Part shown: piece after piece, positions 47,445-54,534 of the stretch
How positions within the stretch are numbered: the first letter of the stretch is position 1
Layout of the letters: every line of letters begins with the position of its first letter
Source: DASSJM01 sp036280655
GTDB taxonomy: Bacteria; Actinomycetota; UBA4738; HRBIN12
Length of the DNA stretch: 54,534 bases
Reading direction: 5' to 3'
Assembly: GCA_036280655.1 (NCBI GenBank)
Contig: DASUQI010000042.1
Span: 1-54,534 of the forward strand
Program-made: the position numbers and the translations under genes
Notes under the pieces: generated by a model
What the model was told of the DNA's origin: nothing
The model's input: only the letters and a program-made list of their open reading frames with translations
The model's database searches: none

Positions 47445-48218
47445 TCAGTCGAGCAGGGCGGTGACGTCCGGCGCGACGTGGGTCGGTCGGGCCTCCGAGC
47501 CCTCCAGGTCCGAGGCGGTCGACACGCCGGAGAGGACCAGCAGCGAGTCCCACCCGAGCCGGTTCGCGCCCTCGATGTCGGTGTCGAGCCGGTCGCCAAC
47601 CACGAGGGGCCGAACACCGCCCGCCCGCCGCAGCGCGGCCTCGAACAGCGGCGCAAACGGCTTACCCACGACCTCGGGCTCACGCCCGGTGGCCGCGGCG
47701 ACGGCCGCCACGAGCGAGCCCGCCCCGGGCCAGACGAGCCCGCCGGGCGCCGGGTACGTGACGTCCGCGTTCGTCGCGACGAACCCGGCCCCGCCCCGGA
47801 TCAGCACGCAGGCGGTCCGCAGCTTCGCGTACGTGAAGTCCTCGTCGATGCCCACCACGACGAGATCCGCCTCCGGCGCGGCGCCGTCAACGAGCCGCAG
47901 GCCCTCGCCGGCGAGCGCCCGCACGACGCCGTCGCCGCCGATCGCGAACACGGAGCCGCCGCCGCGCGCGGCCAGGAGCTCGGCGGTCGCCTGCGCCGAG
48001 GTCACAACCTCGGCGGCGTCGGCCAGGATCCCGAACCCGTCGAGCTTGGCCGCGACCTGCTCGGGGGTCCGGGACGAGTTGTTCGTGAAGAACGCGAGGC
48101 GGACGCCCCGGCCGCGGAGGGTCTCCAGCGTCAGGCCGGCGCCCGGCAGGGACTCGTCGCCCCGGAACAGGACGCCGTCCAGATCGAACAGGAGACAGTC
48201 GTAGTCCTCCGCCAGCAT
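47445..48218 (-). CDS. HAD-superfamily sugar phosphatase (NagD/Rv1692-like)
   Basis: A 257-residue HAD hydrolase with a type IIA cap. Motif I is LLFDLDGVLFRGDE, motif II is FFTNNSSRTPEQV, and the C-terminal motif III/IV is VVGKPFAPLFEAAL and VGDRLDTDIEGANRLG. It probably dephosphorylates a small phosphorylated metabolite; mycobacterial Rv1692 is a glycerol-3-phosphate phosphatase, and the gene order is the same here. ATG 48218 overlaps the stop of the TPR gene by one base (ATGA). Confidence 0.9.
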   Translation of the reverse strand: MLAEDYDCLLFDLDGVLFRGDESLPGAGLTLETLRGRGVRLAFFTNNSSRTPEQVAAKLDGFGILADAAEVVTSAQATAELLAARGGGSVFAIGGDGVVRALAGEGLRLVDGAAPEADLVVVGIDEDFTYAKLRTACVLIRGGAGFVATNADVTYPAPGGLVWPGAGSLVAAVAAATGREPEVVGKPFAPLFEAALRRAGGVRPLVVGDRLDTDIEGANRLGWDSLLVLSGVSTASDLEGSEARPTHVAPDVTALLD

Positions 48219-48604
48219 CAGCCGGCGATCCTGCTGAGCGCCCGCTCGTAGTCCTCGGTGCCCGGACGCATCGCGAGCGCGAGCTTCAGGTGTCCGATCG
48301 CCCGGGACCGTTGACCGGTCCGCTCGCACGCGAGTGCGAGGCCGAAGTGCGCGTAGTCGTTCACGGGGTCGATCTGCAGCACCTTGGCGAACTCGCGCCG
48401 GGCCGAGTGCGCCTGCCCCGACATGAACAGCGCCCGGCCGAGGGCCTCGCGGATCGACGCCTTCTCGGGCTCGATCATCTTCGCGCGGCTGAGCAGCATG
48501 GCCGCCTGGTGCGGGTGGCCCTCGCGGAGGAACCCCATGCCACGGGCGAAGAGGTCGTAGGCGCCTTCGGGCTGCCGGGGCCCCGAGAGGTGGCTGCTAT
48601 ACAT
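48218..48604 (-). CDS. TPR-repeat protein (Rv1691-like)
   Basis: A 128-residue helical protein with about three tetratricopeptide repeats: AYDLFARGMGFLREGHPHQA, AMLLSRAKMIEPEKASIREAL, QAHSARREFAKVLQIDPVNDY and HFGLALACERTGQRSRAIGH. It has no signal peptide and presumably acts as a protein-binding adaptor. Start ATG 48604 lies only 5 bp from the start codon of the divergent DUF1015 gene. It heads the long minus-strand run that continues with the HAD phosphatase, tlyA, nadK and recN. Confidence 0.85.
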   Translation of the reverse strand: MYSSHLSGPRQPEGAYDLFARGMGFLREGHPHQAAMLLSRAKMIEPEKASIREALGRALFMSGQAHSARREFAKVLQIDPVNDYAHFGLALACERTGQRSRAIGHLKLALAMRPGTEDYERALSRIAG

Positions 48605-48609
48605 GGCGC

Positions 48610-49773
48610 GTGCCCCGCGTGTCGCCCTTCGTGGGTCTGTTGTTCGACCGATCCGTCGTCGGCTCGTACGACCTCGTCACGACCCCACCCTACGACGTGA
48701 TCTCCGACGCCGAGCGCCGGCGCTTCCTCGAGGCGAGCCCCTTCAACGTGATCCGGCTCGAGCTCGGCTCCGACGACGCGGCCGAGGCGGAGGAACGGTA
48801 CCGGCGGGCCGGCGAGCTCCTCCGATCGTGGCGGAGCGATGGAGCGCTCGTGCCGACCGGCGGCCCGGCATACTTCCCGTACGAGATGCGCTTCTCGCTC
48901 CACGGCCGCGCTCGGACGATCCGCTCCCTGATCTGCGCGGTCGAGCTCGAGGACTGGGGCGGGTCGATCGTGCCGCACGAGCGGACGATGGAGGGCCCGA
49001 TCGAGGACCGGCTGCGCCTCACGAGGGAGGTGCGGGCGAACCTGTCGAGCATCCACGCGCTGTTCGGCGGGCCGAACGAGCGGTTCGCGTCCTACCTCGA
49101 CGCGGCGACCGCGAGCGAGCCGGCAGCGCTGACGGCCGACGAATCGGGCGTGGAGCACCGGATCTGGGTGGCGCCGCCCGAACCCGAGGTCGCGACGTGG
49201 CTCGCGCCCGAGTCCCTGATGATCGCCGACGGCCACCACCGGTACACGATGGCGCTCCGCTATCGGGACGAGATGCGCGAGCGACACGGACCCGGCCCGT
49301 GGGATCAGGCGATGATGCTCGTCGCCGACGCGGCCGTGCAGGACCCGCCGGTGCTCCCGTTCCATCGGATCCAGGTGGACGGCCCCCTCGAGGCTCGCGG
49401 CGCCCGGGTCCGCGACCTCGCCGAGGTGCTCGAGACCGTGAGCGACGAGCGGCTCGTCTACGGTACGGCCGCGCTCGAGGACGGCGTGCTCGTGCACCGC
49501 GTGGCCGAGCTCGACGGCGAGCCCCCCGCCGTGGTCGCACTGCACGAACAGGTACTCGCCGGCGCCGGCGACCGGCTCCGGTACACCGCCGACGTCGCGG
49601 CCGCGGAGGAGGCGGTCCACACCGGCGAGGCGGCCGGCGCCTATTTCCTCCCCCCGACCGACGCGACGCGGATCCGCGCCGTCATCGACCGCGGCGAGCG
49701 GCTGCCCCCGAAGTCCACGTTCTTCTGGCCGAAGCCCCGCAGCGGCCTCGTGATCCGTCCCCTCGATATGTGA
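48610..49773 (+). CDS. DUF1015 family protein
   Basis: A 387-residue protein of the DUF1015 family, often annotated as HTH-containing or SpoOJ/ParB-related without proof. Signatures are YDLVTTPPYDVISDAER near the start, PHERTMEGPIEDRLRLTREV, and IADGHHRYTMALRYRDE in the middle; the end reads PPKSTFFWPKPRSGLVIRPL. Homologues sit next to serine/D-3-phosphoglycerate genes in many bacteria. The DGHHRY block resembles a metal or nucleotide-binding site. It starts at GTG 48610 with no Shine-Dalgarno and TATACA 6 nt upstream, so the message may be leaderless. Confidence 0.87.
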   Translation: MPRVSPFVGLLFDRSVVGSYDLVTTPPYDVISDAERRRFLEASPFNVIRLELGSDDAAEAEERYRRAGELLRSWRSDGALVPTGGPAYFPYEMRFSLHGRARTIRSLICAVELEDWGGSIVPHERTMEGPIEDRLRLTREVRANLSSIHALFGGPNERFASYLDAATASEPAALTADESGVEHRIWVAPPEPEVATWLAPESLMIADGHHRYTMALRYRDEMRERHGPGPWDQAMMLVADAAVQDPPVLPFHRIQVDGPLEARGARVRDLAEVLETVSDERLVYGTAALEDGVLVHRVAELDGEPPAVVALHEQVLAGAGDRLRYTADVAAAEEAVHTGEAAGAYFLPPTDATRIRAVIDRGERLPPKSTFFWPKPRSGLVIRPLDM

Positions 49774-49799
49774 GTCGCCGGATCCCGTCGCACAGCTCG

Positions 49800-51806
49800 T
49801 CAAGCCCGCCGGTAGTAGTCGTCACACGCGACGCCGGCCCTGCGCCCGATCTCGGGCTCTGAACCCGGGAGGTCCGTGACGTACGTGAATGCCGAGTGGG
49901 TTTCCATGTACGACAGTACACAGGCGTACAACTCGTCGGTCATCGTCGGATCGCCGCGGGTGGCATCGATTAGGCCCTTCACGATCGCAGCCTCAGCCCT
50001 TCTTGAATACCGGTCTTGGTAGTCGTTGTCGAAGTACTTGCTGGAGTGAGCGTCGTCGATGATCGCAGAGATGCGGTCATGGATCGTCACACGGCTCGCT
50101 GGCGTGTCCGCGCATGTCACCGGTGCATCCGGAAGTCGGTCATCTACTAGGTAGTCGACGAAGATCTGATTGAGACACGCGTGCTGGAAGCCGGCCAGGG
50201 GTGCGTGCTCGTCGCCGTTCCACGTGACGAGCATCGACTTCAGATCCTCGGCGGTACGGACGGCGAACCGGTAGGGCGTCGCCGACTCGTCGCGAGATCC
50301 GATCACCAGGACGGGTTCGCCCGATAGGTTCGTTCGTGGGGGAGTGCGGTTCGGCGGGTCGGGGATGTCGGGGTCACCGAAGGCCGCCCACGACCACGGA
50401 TTTCCACCTTGATCGAGATCGAACGTGAAGCTGCTCCCATCGTGCGAGAGGCTCCAGAGCAAGGGGGCGGCAGCCTTGAGCTTGCGGTCCAGCGCCGCCT
50501 GTTGGGCTTGCGTTCGAGTGTCGCGGAGATCCCGGTCGATCCCGTTGACCATCTGCCTGATTTCGAACGAATTGTCTCTCGTGTAGCCCTGCGGATCGTA
50601 GGGTTCCTGATCCTGGTAGTTCTGCATCATCTGGTCGGTGTCGTAGCCATCCATGCCCAACGCCAGGTACTCGAGGGATCCATTCCACCGGTACTCCAAG
50701 AGTTCATCGATGGCTTGGTCGAACCATGGCTGCACCTGCGCGGTGTCGTAGTAGGTCAGCGCGAACAACCCCTGGTAGAACATGTGCTCGCTGCTCAGGC
50801 GCGCGTACGAACCGTCCGGGAAGGGCTCGAGCCCGGCGAAGCCACGCAACTGGTCGTCGTCACCCCACTCCCGGATCCTGATCAGCTGGCGCACGACCGC
50901 GGCCCGCGTGAGGCCCCGCGCCTTCGCGTAGCCATCGACGAGCCTCAGCAGGTGCTCGTTGGTCGATCGAGCCTGAGTCAGGAACGACGCGTCGCTTCCC
51001 AGCGAGTCACTCGTCGGCGAGTCGAGCACGATGTGGCCGACGTGGTCAGGGAACGCCTTGATGTACTCGGCGGCGATCGTGGTGCCGTAGGACGATCCGA
51101 GGAAGTTCAGATCCGCTTCCCCGGTCACCTGTTCGCGCATCAGCTCGAGGTCTCGGACCACGTTGCGCGTCCCCAGGGTCCACCACGAAGGGTTGCGGCG
51201 TTCACAGTCTGACTGGAACTCGCGAACGAACGTCTCGTATTCCTCGACCTGACCCTGGTTCTCTGGGGTGGTTTCGATGGTCCAGTACGAGGCGAAGTCC
51301 ATCTCGTCCGAGCAGCGGATCGGTTCACCCGAAACAGGCTGCGAGTGCAGCACGCCCCGCGGATCGAAGCCGATGATGTCGTAGGAGTCAGAGACGGGCT
51401 GCGGGAACGGCTGGTACTGGATCGCCTCGATCCCCGACCCTCCTGGTCCACCGGGGTTCACGAAGAGCGTGCCGAGCTTCTCTGCGTCACCCGTCGACCG
51501 CACTCGCATCATCGCGATCCTGAAGTCGGGCAGCCCGCTTTCCTGGTCATACACCGCGGGCACGTCGATGGTCGCGCAGTCGACGCGGCTGGGATCGAAC
51601 GATTCCGGTGCGTCGAGGACGAAGTAGTCGTCCGGGCAGGATCCCCAGCTGACCCCCGCCGAACCGTCTGACGGGGCTTCCTCTACAGTCGTGCTTGTCG
51701 GATCGAGCTCTGACGATGTGCACGCGTCGGCGAATGCGAAGGCAACAGCTACCAAGATCACTGCAACGCGCGCCGAGGCTCCTCGCCCATGCGTGCCCGA
51801 AGACAT
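49800..51806 (-). CDS. Exported alpha/beta-hydrolase with TAP-like C-terminal domain
   Basis: A 668-residue secreted enzyme of the tripeptidyl-aminopeptidase (S33, SCO7095/Rv2223c-like) group. A signal sequence (VAVILVAVAFAFADAC) ends in a Cys that could be lipidated, though the lipobox is weak. GTLFVNPGGPGGSGIE and YDIIGFDPRGV are the oxyanion blocks, LNFLGSSYGTTIAAEY has the nucleophile Ser, and HIVLDSP follows. The C-terminus has PVLVIGSRDESATPY (Asp) and GFQHACLN (His) and ends in the TAP-like extension. GC content and codon use look lower than in the neighbours. Start ATG 51806 was chosen because the signal peptide follows directly. Confidence 0.88.
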   Translation of the reverse strand: MSSGTHGRGASARVAVILVAVAFAFADACTSSELDPTSTTVEEAPSDGSAGVSWGSCPDDYFVLDAPESFDPSRVDCATIDVPAVYDQESGLPDFRIAMMRVRSTGDAEKLGTLFVNPGGPGGSGIEAIQYQPFPQPVSDSYDIIGFDPRGVLHSQPVSGEPIRCSDEMDFASYWTIETTPENQGQVEEYETFVREFQSDCERRNPSWWTLGTRNVVRDLELMREQVTGEADLNFLGSSYGTTIAAEYIKAFPDHVGHIVLDSPTSDSLGSDASFLTQARSTNEHLLRLVDGYAKARGLTRAAVVRQLIRIREWGDDDQLRGFAGLEPFPDGSYARLSSEHMFYQGLFALTYYDTAQVQPWFDQAIDELLEYRWNGSLEYLALGMDGYDTDQMMQNYQDQEPYDPQGYTRDNSFEIRQMVNGIDRDLRDTRTQAQQAALDRKLKAAAPLLWSLSHDGSSFTFDLDQGGNPWSWAAFGDPDIPDPPNRTPPRTNLSGEPVLVIGSRDESATPYRFAVRTAEDLKSMLVTWNGDEHAPLAGFQHACLNQIFVDYLVDDRLPDAPVTCADTPASRVTIHDRISAIIDDAHSSKYFDNDYQDRYSRRAEAAIVKGLIDATRGDPTMTDELYACVLSYMETHSAFTYVTDLPGSEPEIGRRAGVACDDYYRRA

Positions 51807-51968
51807 GCGTGAGGTATCGGAATTCCATCTTCGGCTCCTTAGGACCCGGGGGGCCGAGGCACCAACTTCCCTTCCGATCCTGTTGCATGCCACGCTCGGT
51901 GCCGCTCGCGCGCGCTTAGGCTCACGCGTCTCGAGTCCGGAGCGACGGCCGGGCGTCCCCCTCGAGTG

Positions 51969-52286
51969 CTACTCGGTCTCCGGCGTCTCGAGCTTCTTGA
52001 GCCCCGCCGCGACCACCTCGGTGAGGCTCCGCGCTCCGGCCCCGCTCCGGTAGAAGCGCCGGACGAGCGTGCCGTACACGAGCACGTCGTCGCCCTTGGC
52101 GATCCCCTTCAAGGCGCGCTTGCCGACGTCGCGATGCCACGCGGCGACCGGCAGGGGGAGGAGGCGCTTGCCCGCCTCCGGAACGGAGAGCCGGATCTCG
52201 GTGACCTCGTAGCCCGACGGCATCCGGCGTTCGACCGGATCGGCGGCGACGGTGCCGGCGAGCACGACGACGTTGACCGTCACCAT
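51969..52286 (-). CDS. Single-stranded DNA-binding (OB-fold) protein, short form
   Basis: A 105-residue OB-fold protein. VNVVVLAGTVAADPVERRMPSG, VTEIRLSVPEAG, PLPVAAWHRDVGKRA and GDDVLVYGTLVRRFYRS follow the order of the SSB family (usual N-x-V-x-x-x-G-x-L, W and G-V-x-G sites). The acidic C-terminal tail typical of replicative SSB is missing; it ends LKKLETPETE. It is therefore probably an accessory SSB, as found in Actinobacteria, rather than the main replication protein. ATG 52286 lacks a strong ribosome-binding site. Confidence 0.82.
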   Translation of the reverse strand: MVTVNVVVLAGTVAADPVERRMPSGYEVTEIRLSVPEAGKRLLPLPVAAWHRDVGKRALKGIAKGDDVLVYGTLVRRFYRSGAGARSLTEVVAAGLKKLETPETE

Positions 52287-52358
52287 GCGTCCTGCATCGA
52301 CATCTCGACTCCCCCCTTCGGCCGGACGGTCTCACCGCCCACCGACACACCCGGGCCG

Positions 52359-52364
52359 TAGACT
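52359..52364 (+). promoter_or_regulatory. -10 box TAGACT of a probable leaderless promoter
   Basis: TAGACT ends 7 nt before GTG 52372 and no Shine-Dalgarno lies between. This is the same arrangement as at 414-419 and 18173-18178. Confidence 0.4.
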
Positions 52365-52371
52365 CGCGCCC

Positions 52372-53325
52372 GTGGAACCCGTCGTGTTCGAGGTCGCCCC
52401 GGGGATCACCGCGATCGACACGTTCTTCGGCGGCCGCGAGCGCTACACGGCGGCGTACCTGCTGAACGCCGACGAGCCGGCGATCGTCGAGACCGGGCCG
52501 ACGACCTCCTTCGACCATGTCGTCGCCGGTCTCGACGAGCTCGGCATCGGAGCGGGCGACCTCGCACACGTCATCGTCACCCACATCCACCTCGATCACG
52601 CGGGCGGCGTGGGCAGGATCGCCGAGCGCTATCCGAAGGCCGCGATCTGGGTGCACGAACGGGGCGCGCGCCACCTCGCCGATCCGTCGCGGCTGGTCGC
52701 GAGCGCCGAACGGATCTACGGTCCAGACCTCCTCGCCTCGCGGTTCGGTGACGTGGATCCGGTGGCGCCGCAACGGGTTCGAGCCGTCGACGGCGGGGCG
52801 GTGATCGACCTCGGCGGGCGGACGCTCGACGTCCTCGCCACGCCCGGCCACGCGAAGCACCACATGTCTCTCGGCGACTCCGCGACGGGCGCCGTCTTCA
52901 CCGGCGACGCGCTCGGGATCCATCCGCCGGACGCGCCGGTCCTTCGGCCGGCGACGCCCCCGCCCGACTACGACCTGGAGCTCGCGGTCTCGTCGATCCG
53001 AGCGATCCGCGAACGCGCACGAGGGTCGAAGGTGCTCTTCTCGCACTTCGGACCCGTCGACGAGGTCGACAGGATCTGCGAGCTCGCGGAGCGGCGATTC
53101 CGCTCGTGGACCGAGGCCGTCGGCCGCGAACTGGAGCGGACCGACGACCTCGACGAGATCGTCCAGGTCCTCGAACGGGTCGCACGCGCCGACACGGAGA
53201 CGGGATCCGAGGCGACGCTCGACCTGGACCGGATGGAGACGCTGTCGAGCGTGCGGATGAACGCGATGGGGATCGTGCGGTACTGGCGGCTTCGCACGGA
53301 GCGGGAGCGCGATCAGGCGAGCTGA
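52372..53325 (+). CDS. Metallo-beta-lactamase-fold hydrolase
   Basis: A 317-residue hydrolase. The zinc motif is HIHLDHAGG (H71, H73, D75, H76). Further ligands are in TPGHAKHHMS, FTGDALG and LFSHFGPVD. The C-terminal 100 residues form a helical domain (AVSSIRAIRERARG, LDEIVQVLERV). The fold covers glyoxalase II-like, lactonase and flavoprotein-related enzymes; substrate is unknown. The stop codon region overlaps the end of the convergent TPR gene by 13 bp. GTG 52372 lies behind a TAGACT box without a Shine-Dalgarno sequence. Confidence 0.9.
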   Translation: MEPVVFEVAPGITAIDTFFGGRERYTAAYLLNADEPAIVETGPTTSFDHVVAGLDELGIGAGDLAHVIVTHIHLDHAGGVGRIAERYPKAAIWVHERGARHLADPSRLVASAERIYGPDLLASRFGDVDPVAPQRVRAVDGGAVIDLGGRTLDVLATPGHAKHHMSLGDSATGAVFTGDALGIHPPDAPVLRPATPPPDYDLELAVSSIRAIRERARGSKVLFSHFGPVDEVDRICELAERRFRSWTEAVGRELERTDDLDEIVQVLERVARADTETGSEATLDLDRMETLSSVRMNAMGIVRYWRLRTERERDQAS

Positions 53326-53999
53326 GCCGCGCGTTCGGCCGCGTCGAACGCGCCAGGGTCGTGCCGGACGATCTTCTGGAACTCGCGGCGGGCCTCGGCC
53401 TTGCGCCCGGCCTGGTCGAGGATGCTGCCGGTCACGTACCAGACGCGCAGGACCTCCGGGCCGGCGACGTCATCGCGCGTGCGGATCCGTCGGAGCATCC
53501 CGAGCGCCTGGTCGAACTTGCCTTGGTCGGAGAGCGCGCTCGCGGCGACGATCACCGACTCGGCCTTCGCCGACAGCGGCACGCCCTTGGCCCGGAGCGC
53601 CTCCTCGGCCAGCGGCACCGCGCGGTCGGGGCGACCGACCGCTCGCAGCGAGTCGGCGATGATGTGGTTCTGGTCGGCTCGTCCGGACATCCGACGGTAC
53701 GCCTGCATCTCCGAGAGCGCCTGCGGGAACCGCTCGAGCTGGTAGAGCGCCAGGCCGAGGACCTCGCGGACGGCCGGTGCCCGCGGCGCGAGGTCCTTCG
53801 CCTTCCCGGCCTCCGCCGCCGCCCCTCGGGCGTCGCCGCGTTCGAGCAGCTGGACCGCACGCTCGAGGCGCGCGATCGCGGCGTCGGCCTTGCCCGGCCG
53901 CGACATGTGCCGCAGCTCGGACACGACGTCGCGCGGCAAGCCAGCCTTCCGGCGGGGGCCGCCCTTCGGACCGGGACGAGATCGGAATGCCTCGGGCAC
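53313..53999 (-). CDS. TPR-repeat protein
   Basis: A 228-residue protein. The N-terminal 40 residues are basic (MPEAFRSRPGPKGGPRRKAG). The rest is tetratricopeptide-like helices: AIARLERAVQLLERGDARGAA, VREVLGLALYQLERFPQALSE and VWYVTGSILDQAGRKAEARRE. It starts with GTG 53999, just downstream of the rRNA operon terminator on the same strand. It has no transport signal. A role in protein-protein contacts is general to the fold. Confidence 0.82.
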   Translation of the reverse strand: MPEAFRSRPGPKGGPRRKAGLPRDVVSELRHMSRPGKADAAIARLERAVQLLERGDARGAAAEAGKAKDLAPRAPAVREVLGLALYQLERFPQALSEMQAYRRMSGRADQNHIIADSLRAVGRPDRAVPLAEEALRAKGVPLSAKAESVIVAASALSDQGKFDQALGMLRRIRTRDDVAGPEVLRVWYVTGSILDQAGRKAEARREFQKIVRHDPGAFDAAERAAQLA

Positions 54000-54024
54000 G
54001 GCGAAAGCCTACCGGCGCCCGGAA

Positions 54025-54059
54025 CGAGAAGAGCCGCCCCGACGGGGCGGCTCTTCTCG
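54025..54059 (-). terminator. rRNA operon terminator
   Basis: A perfect 16-bp stem CGAGAAGAGCCGCCCC / GGGGCGGCTCTTCTCG with a 3-nt loop follows the 5S gene. The hairpin separates the rRNA operon from the downstream TPR gene on the same strand. Confidence 0.85.
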
Positions 54060-54065
54060 AACGAT

Positions 54066-54185
54066 GTCTCGGCAGCGACCTACTCTCCCACCCGGTCGCC
54101 CGGGCAGTACCATCGGCGCTGGAGGGCTTAACTTCCGGGTTCGGGATGGGACCGGGTGTTCCCCCACCGCTATGGCCACCGAAAC
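54066..54185 (-). rRNA. 5S ribosomal RNA
   Basis: The minus strand carries GGTGGCCATAGCGGTGGGG, CCCGGTCCCATCCCGAACC and AGTTAAGCCCTCCAGCGC, followed by GGTGGGAGAGTAGGTC. The termini GTTTCGGTG and GCTGCCGAGAC pair as helix I, which sets the ends; length is about 120 nt. Confidence 0.93.
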
Positions 54186-54265
54186 GGCGTCTCCCGATCG
54201 CTCGGGAGGATGCTGGGAGCGCGGCCCCCGAGCAGAGCTCGGGAACTCCGATAGCGAGCGCGAGC

Positions 54266-54534
54266 GAAGTCAAGTCCTCGGCCTATTAGTACCGGTCGGC
54301 TCAACGTGTCGCCACGCGTACACCTCCGGCCTATCAACCTCGTAGTCTGCGAGGGGCCTTACCTGGTTACCCAGTGGGAGACCTCATCTAGGGGCGAGTT
54401 TCGCACTTAGATGCTTTCAGCGCTTATCTCTTCCGAACGTGGCTAACCAGCCGTGCCGCTGGCGCGACAACTGGCACACCAGAGGTTCGTCCGCCCCGGT
54501 CCTCTCGTACTAGGGGCAGCTCCCCGCAAGTCTC
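54266..54534 (-). rRNA. 23S ribosomal RNA, 3' end (partial)
   Basis: The last 269 bp encode, on the minus strand, the 3' terminal domain of 23S rRNA, ending GTACTAATAGGCCGAGGACT. TAGTACGAGAGGACCGGGGC (sarcin-ricin loop region) lies near the window edge. The gene continues beyond the right edge. The order is 23S, 5S, terminator. The 5'-side genes of this operon (16S and any tRNA) are not in the window. Confidence 0.93.

Overview
The window is very GC-rich and carries a gene set and gene order typical of Actinomycetota (an Lnt/Ppm1 fusion, DUF4193, SteA, MctB, a GarA-like FHA protein between gcvH and two MerR genes, and many GTG starts). Two blocks match, from memory, the order seen in Mycobacterium tuberculosis: gcvP / MerR / DUF151 / MerR / FHA / gcvH / pgsA-like (Rv1822-Rv1832 region) and TPR / HAD / tlyA / nadK / recN / steA / mctB / pyrG / xerD / scpAB / rluB / cmk / der (Rv1691-Rv1713 region). 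The genes between these landmarks differ from mycobacteria, so a non-mycobacterial, possibly deep-branching actinobacterium is the best guess. No 16S rRNA is present to settle this.

Layout. 1-3390: the truncated start of a membrane AAA ATPase (minus), a hypothetical protein, a small reverse-transcriptase-like protein and a YtcJ-type amidohydrolase. 3390-6263: a candidate structured RNA, DUF4193, and the Lnt-polyprenol phosphomannose synthase fusion. 6264-8845: two paralogous Thr/Pro/Ser-rich cell-surface proteins and a secreted CAP protein, separated by a perfect bidirectional terminator. 9092-18164: mostly minus strand, the glycine-cleavage and central-regulator block (gcvPB, gcvPA, a PD-(D/E)XK-like protein, MerR, DUF151, hpt, a D-Ala-D-Ala carboxypeptidase, a second MerR, an FHA protein, gcvH, a CDP-alcohol phosphatidyltransferase), with a second CAP gene on the plus strand.

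18246-23361 is an accessory stretch: short secreted proteins (RTX-like, cupin and two unknown), a response regulator with a degenerate receiver, what looks like a small gene cut in two by the cupin segment, and a frameshifted coiled-coil pseudogene next to tRNA-Pro(GGG). 23461-48604 is almost entirely minus strand and tightly packed, with many ATGA/GTGA overlaps. It covers ribosome assembly (der), CMP kinase, late aromatic biosynthesis (aroA, tyrA, aroH), rRNA modification (rluB, tlyA), condensin accessory factors (scpAB), trpS, an M50 protease, nucleoside catabolism (deoA, deoB), a DksA-like protein, xerD, ald, an alpha/beta-hydrolase-adenylate cyclase fusion, pyrG, envelope glycosyltransferases, mctB, steA, recN, nadK and a HAD phosphatase. 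48610-53999 holds DUF1015, a TAP-like exported hydrolase, an SSB-like protein, a metallo-beta-lactamase-fold hydrolase and a TPR protein. The window ends in the 3' part of an rRNA operon (terminator, 5S, partial 23S, all minus strand).

How the genes fit together: the gcv block combines glycine/one-carbon metabolism with regulators of the GarA type. The long minus-strand cluster couples cell division, DNA repair, nucleotide supply and envelope synthesis. Several genes have a TANNNT box 6-9 nt before the start codon and no Shine-Dalgarno, which suggests leaderless mRNAs.
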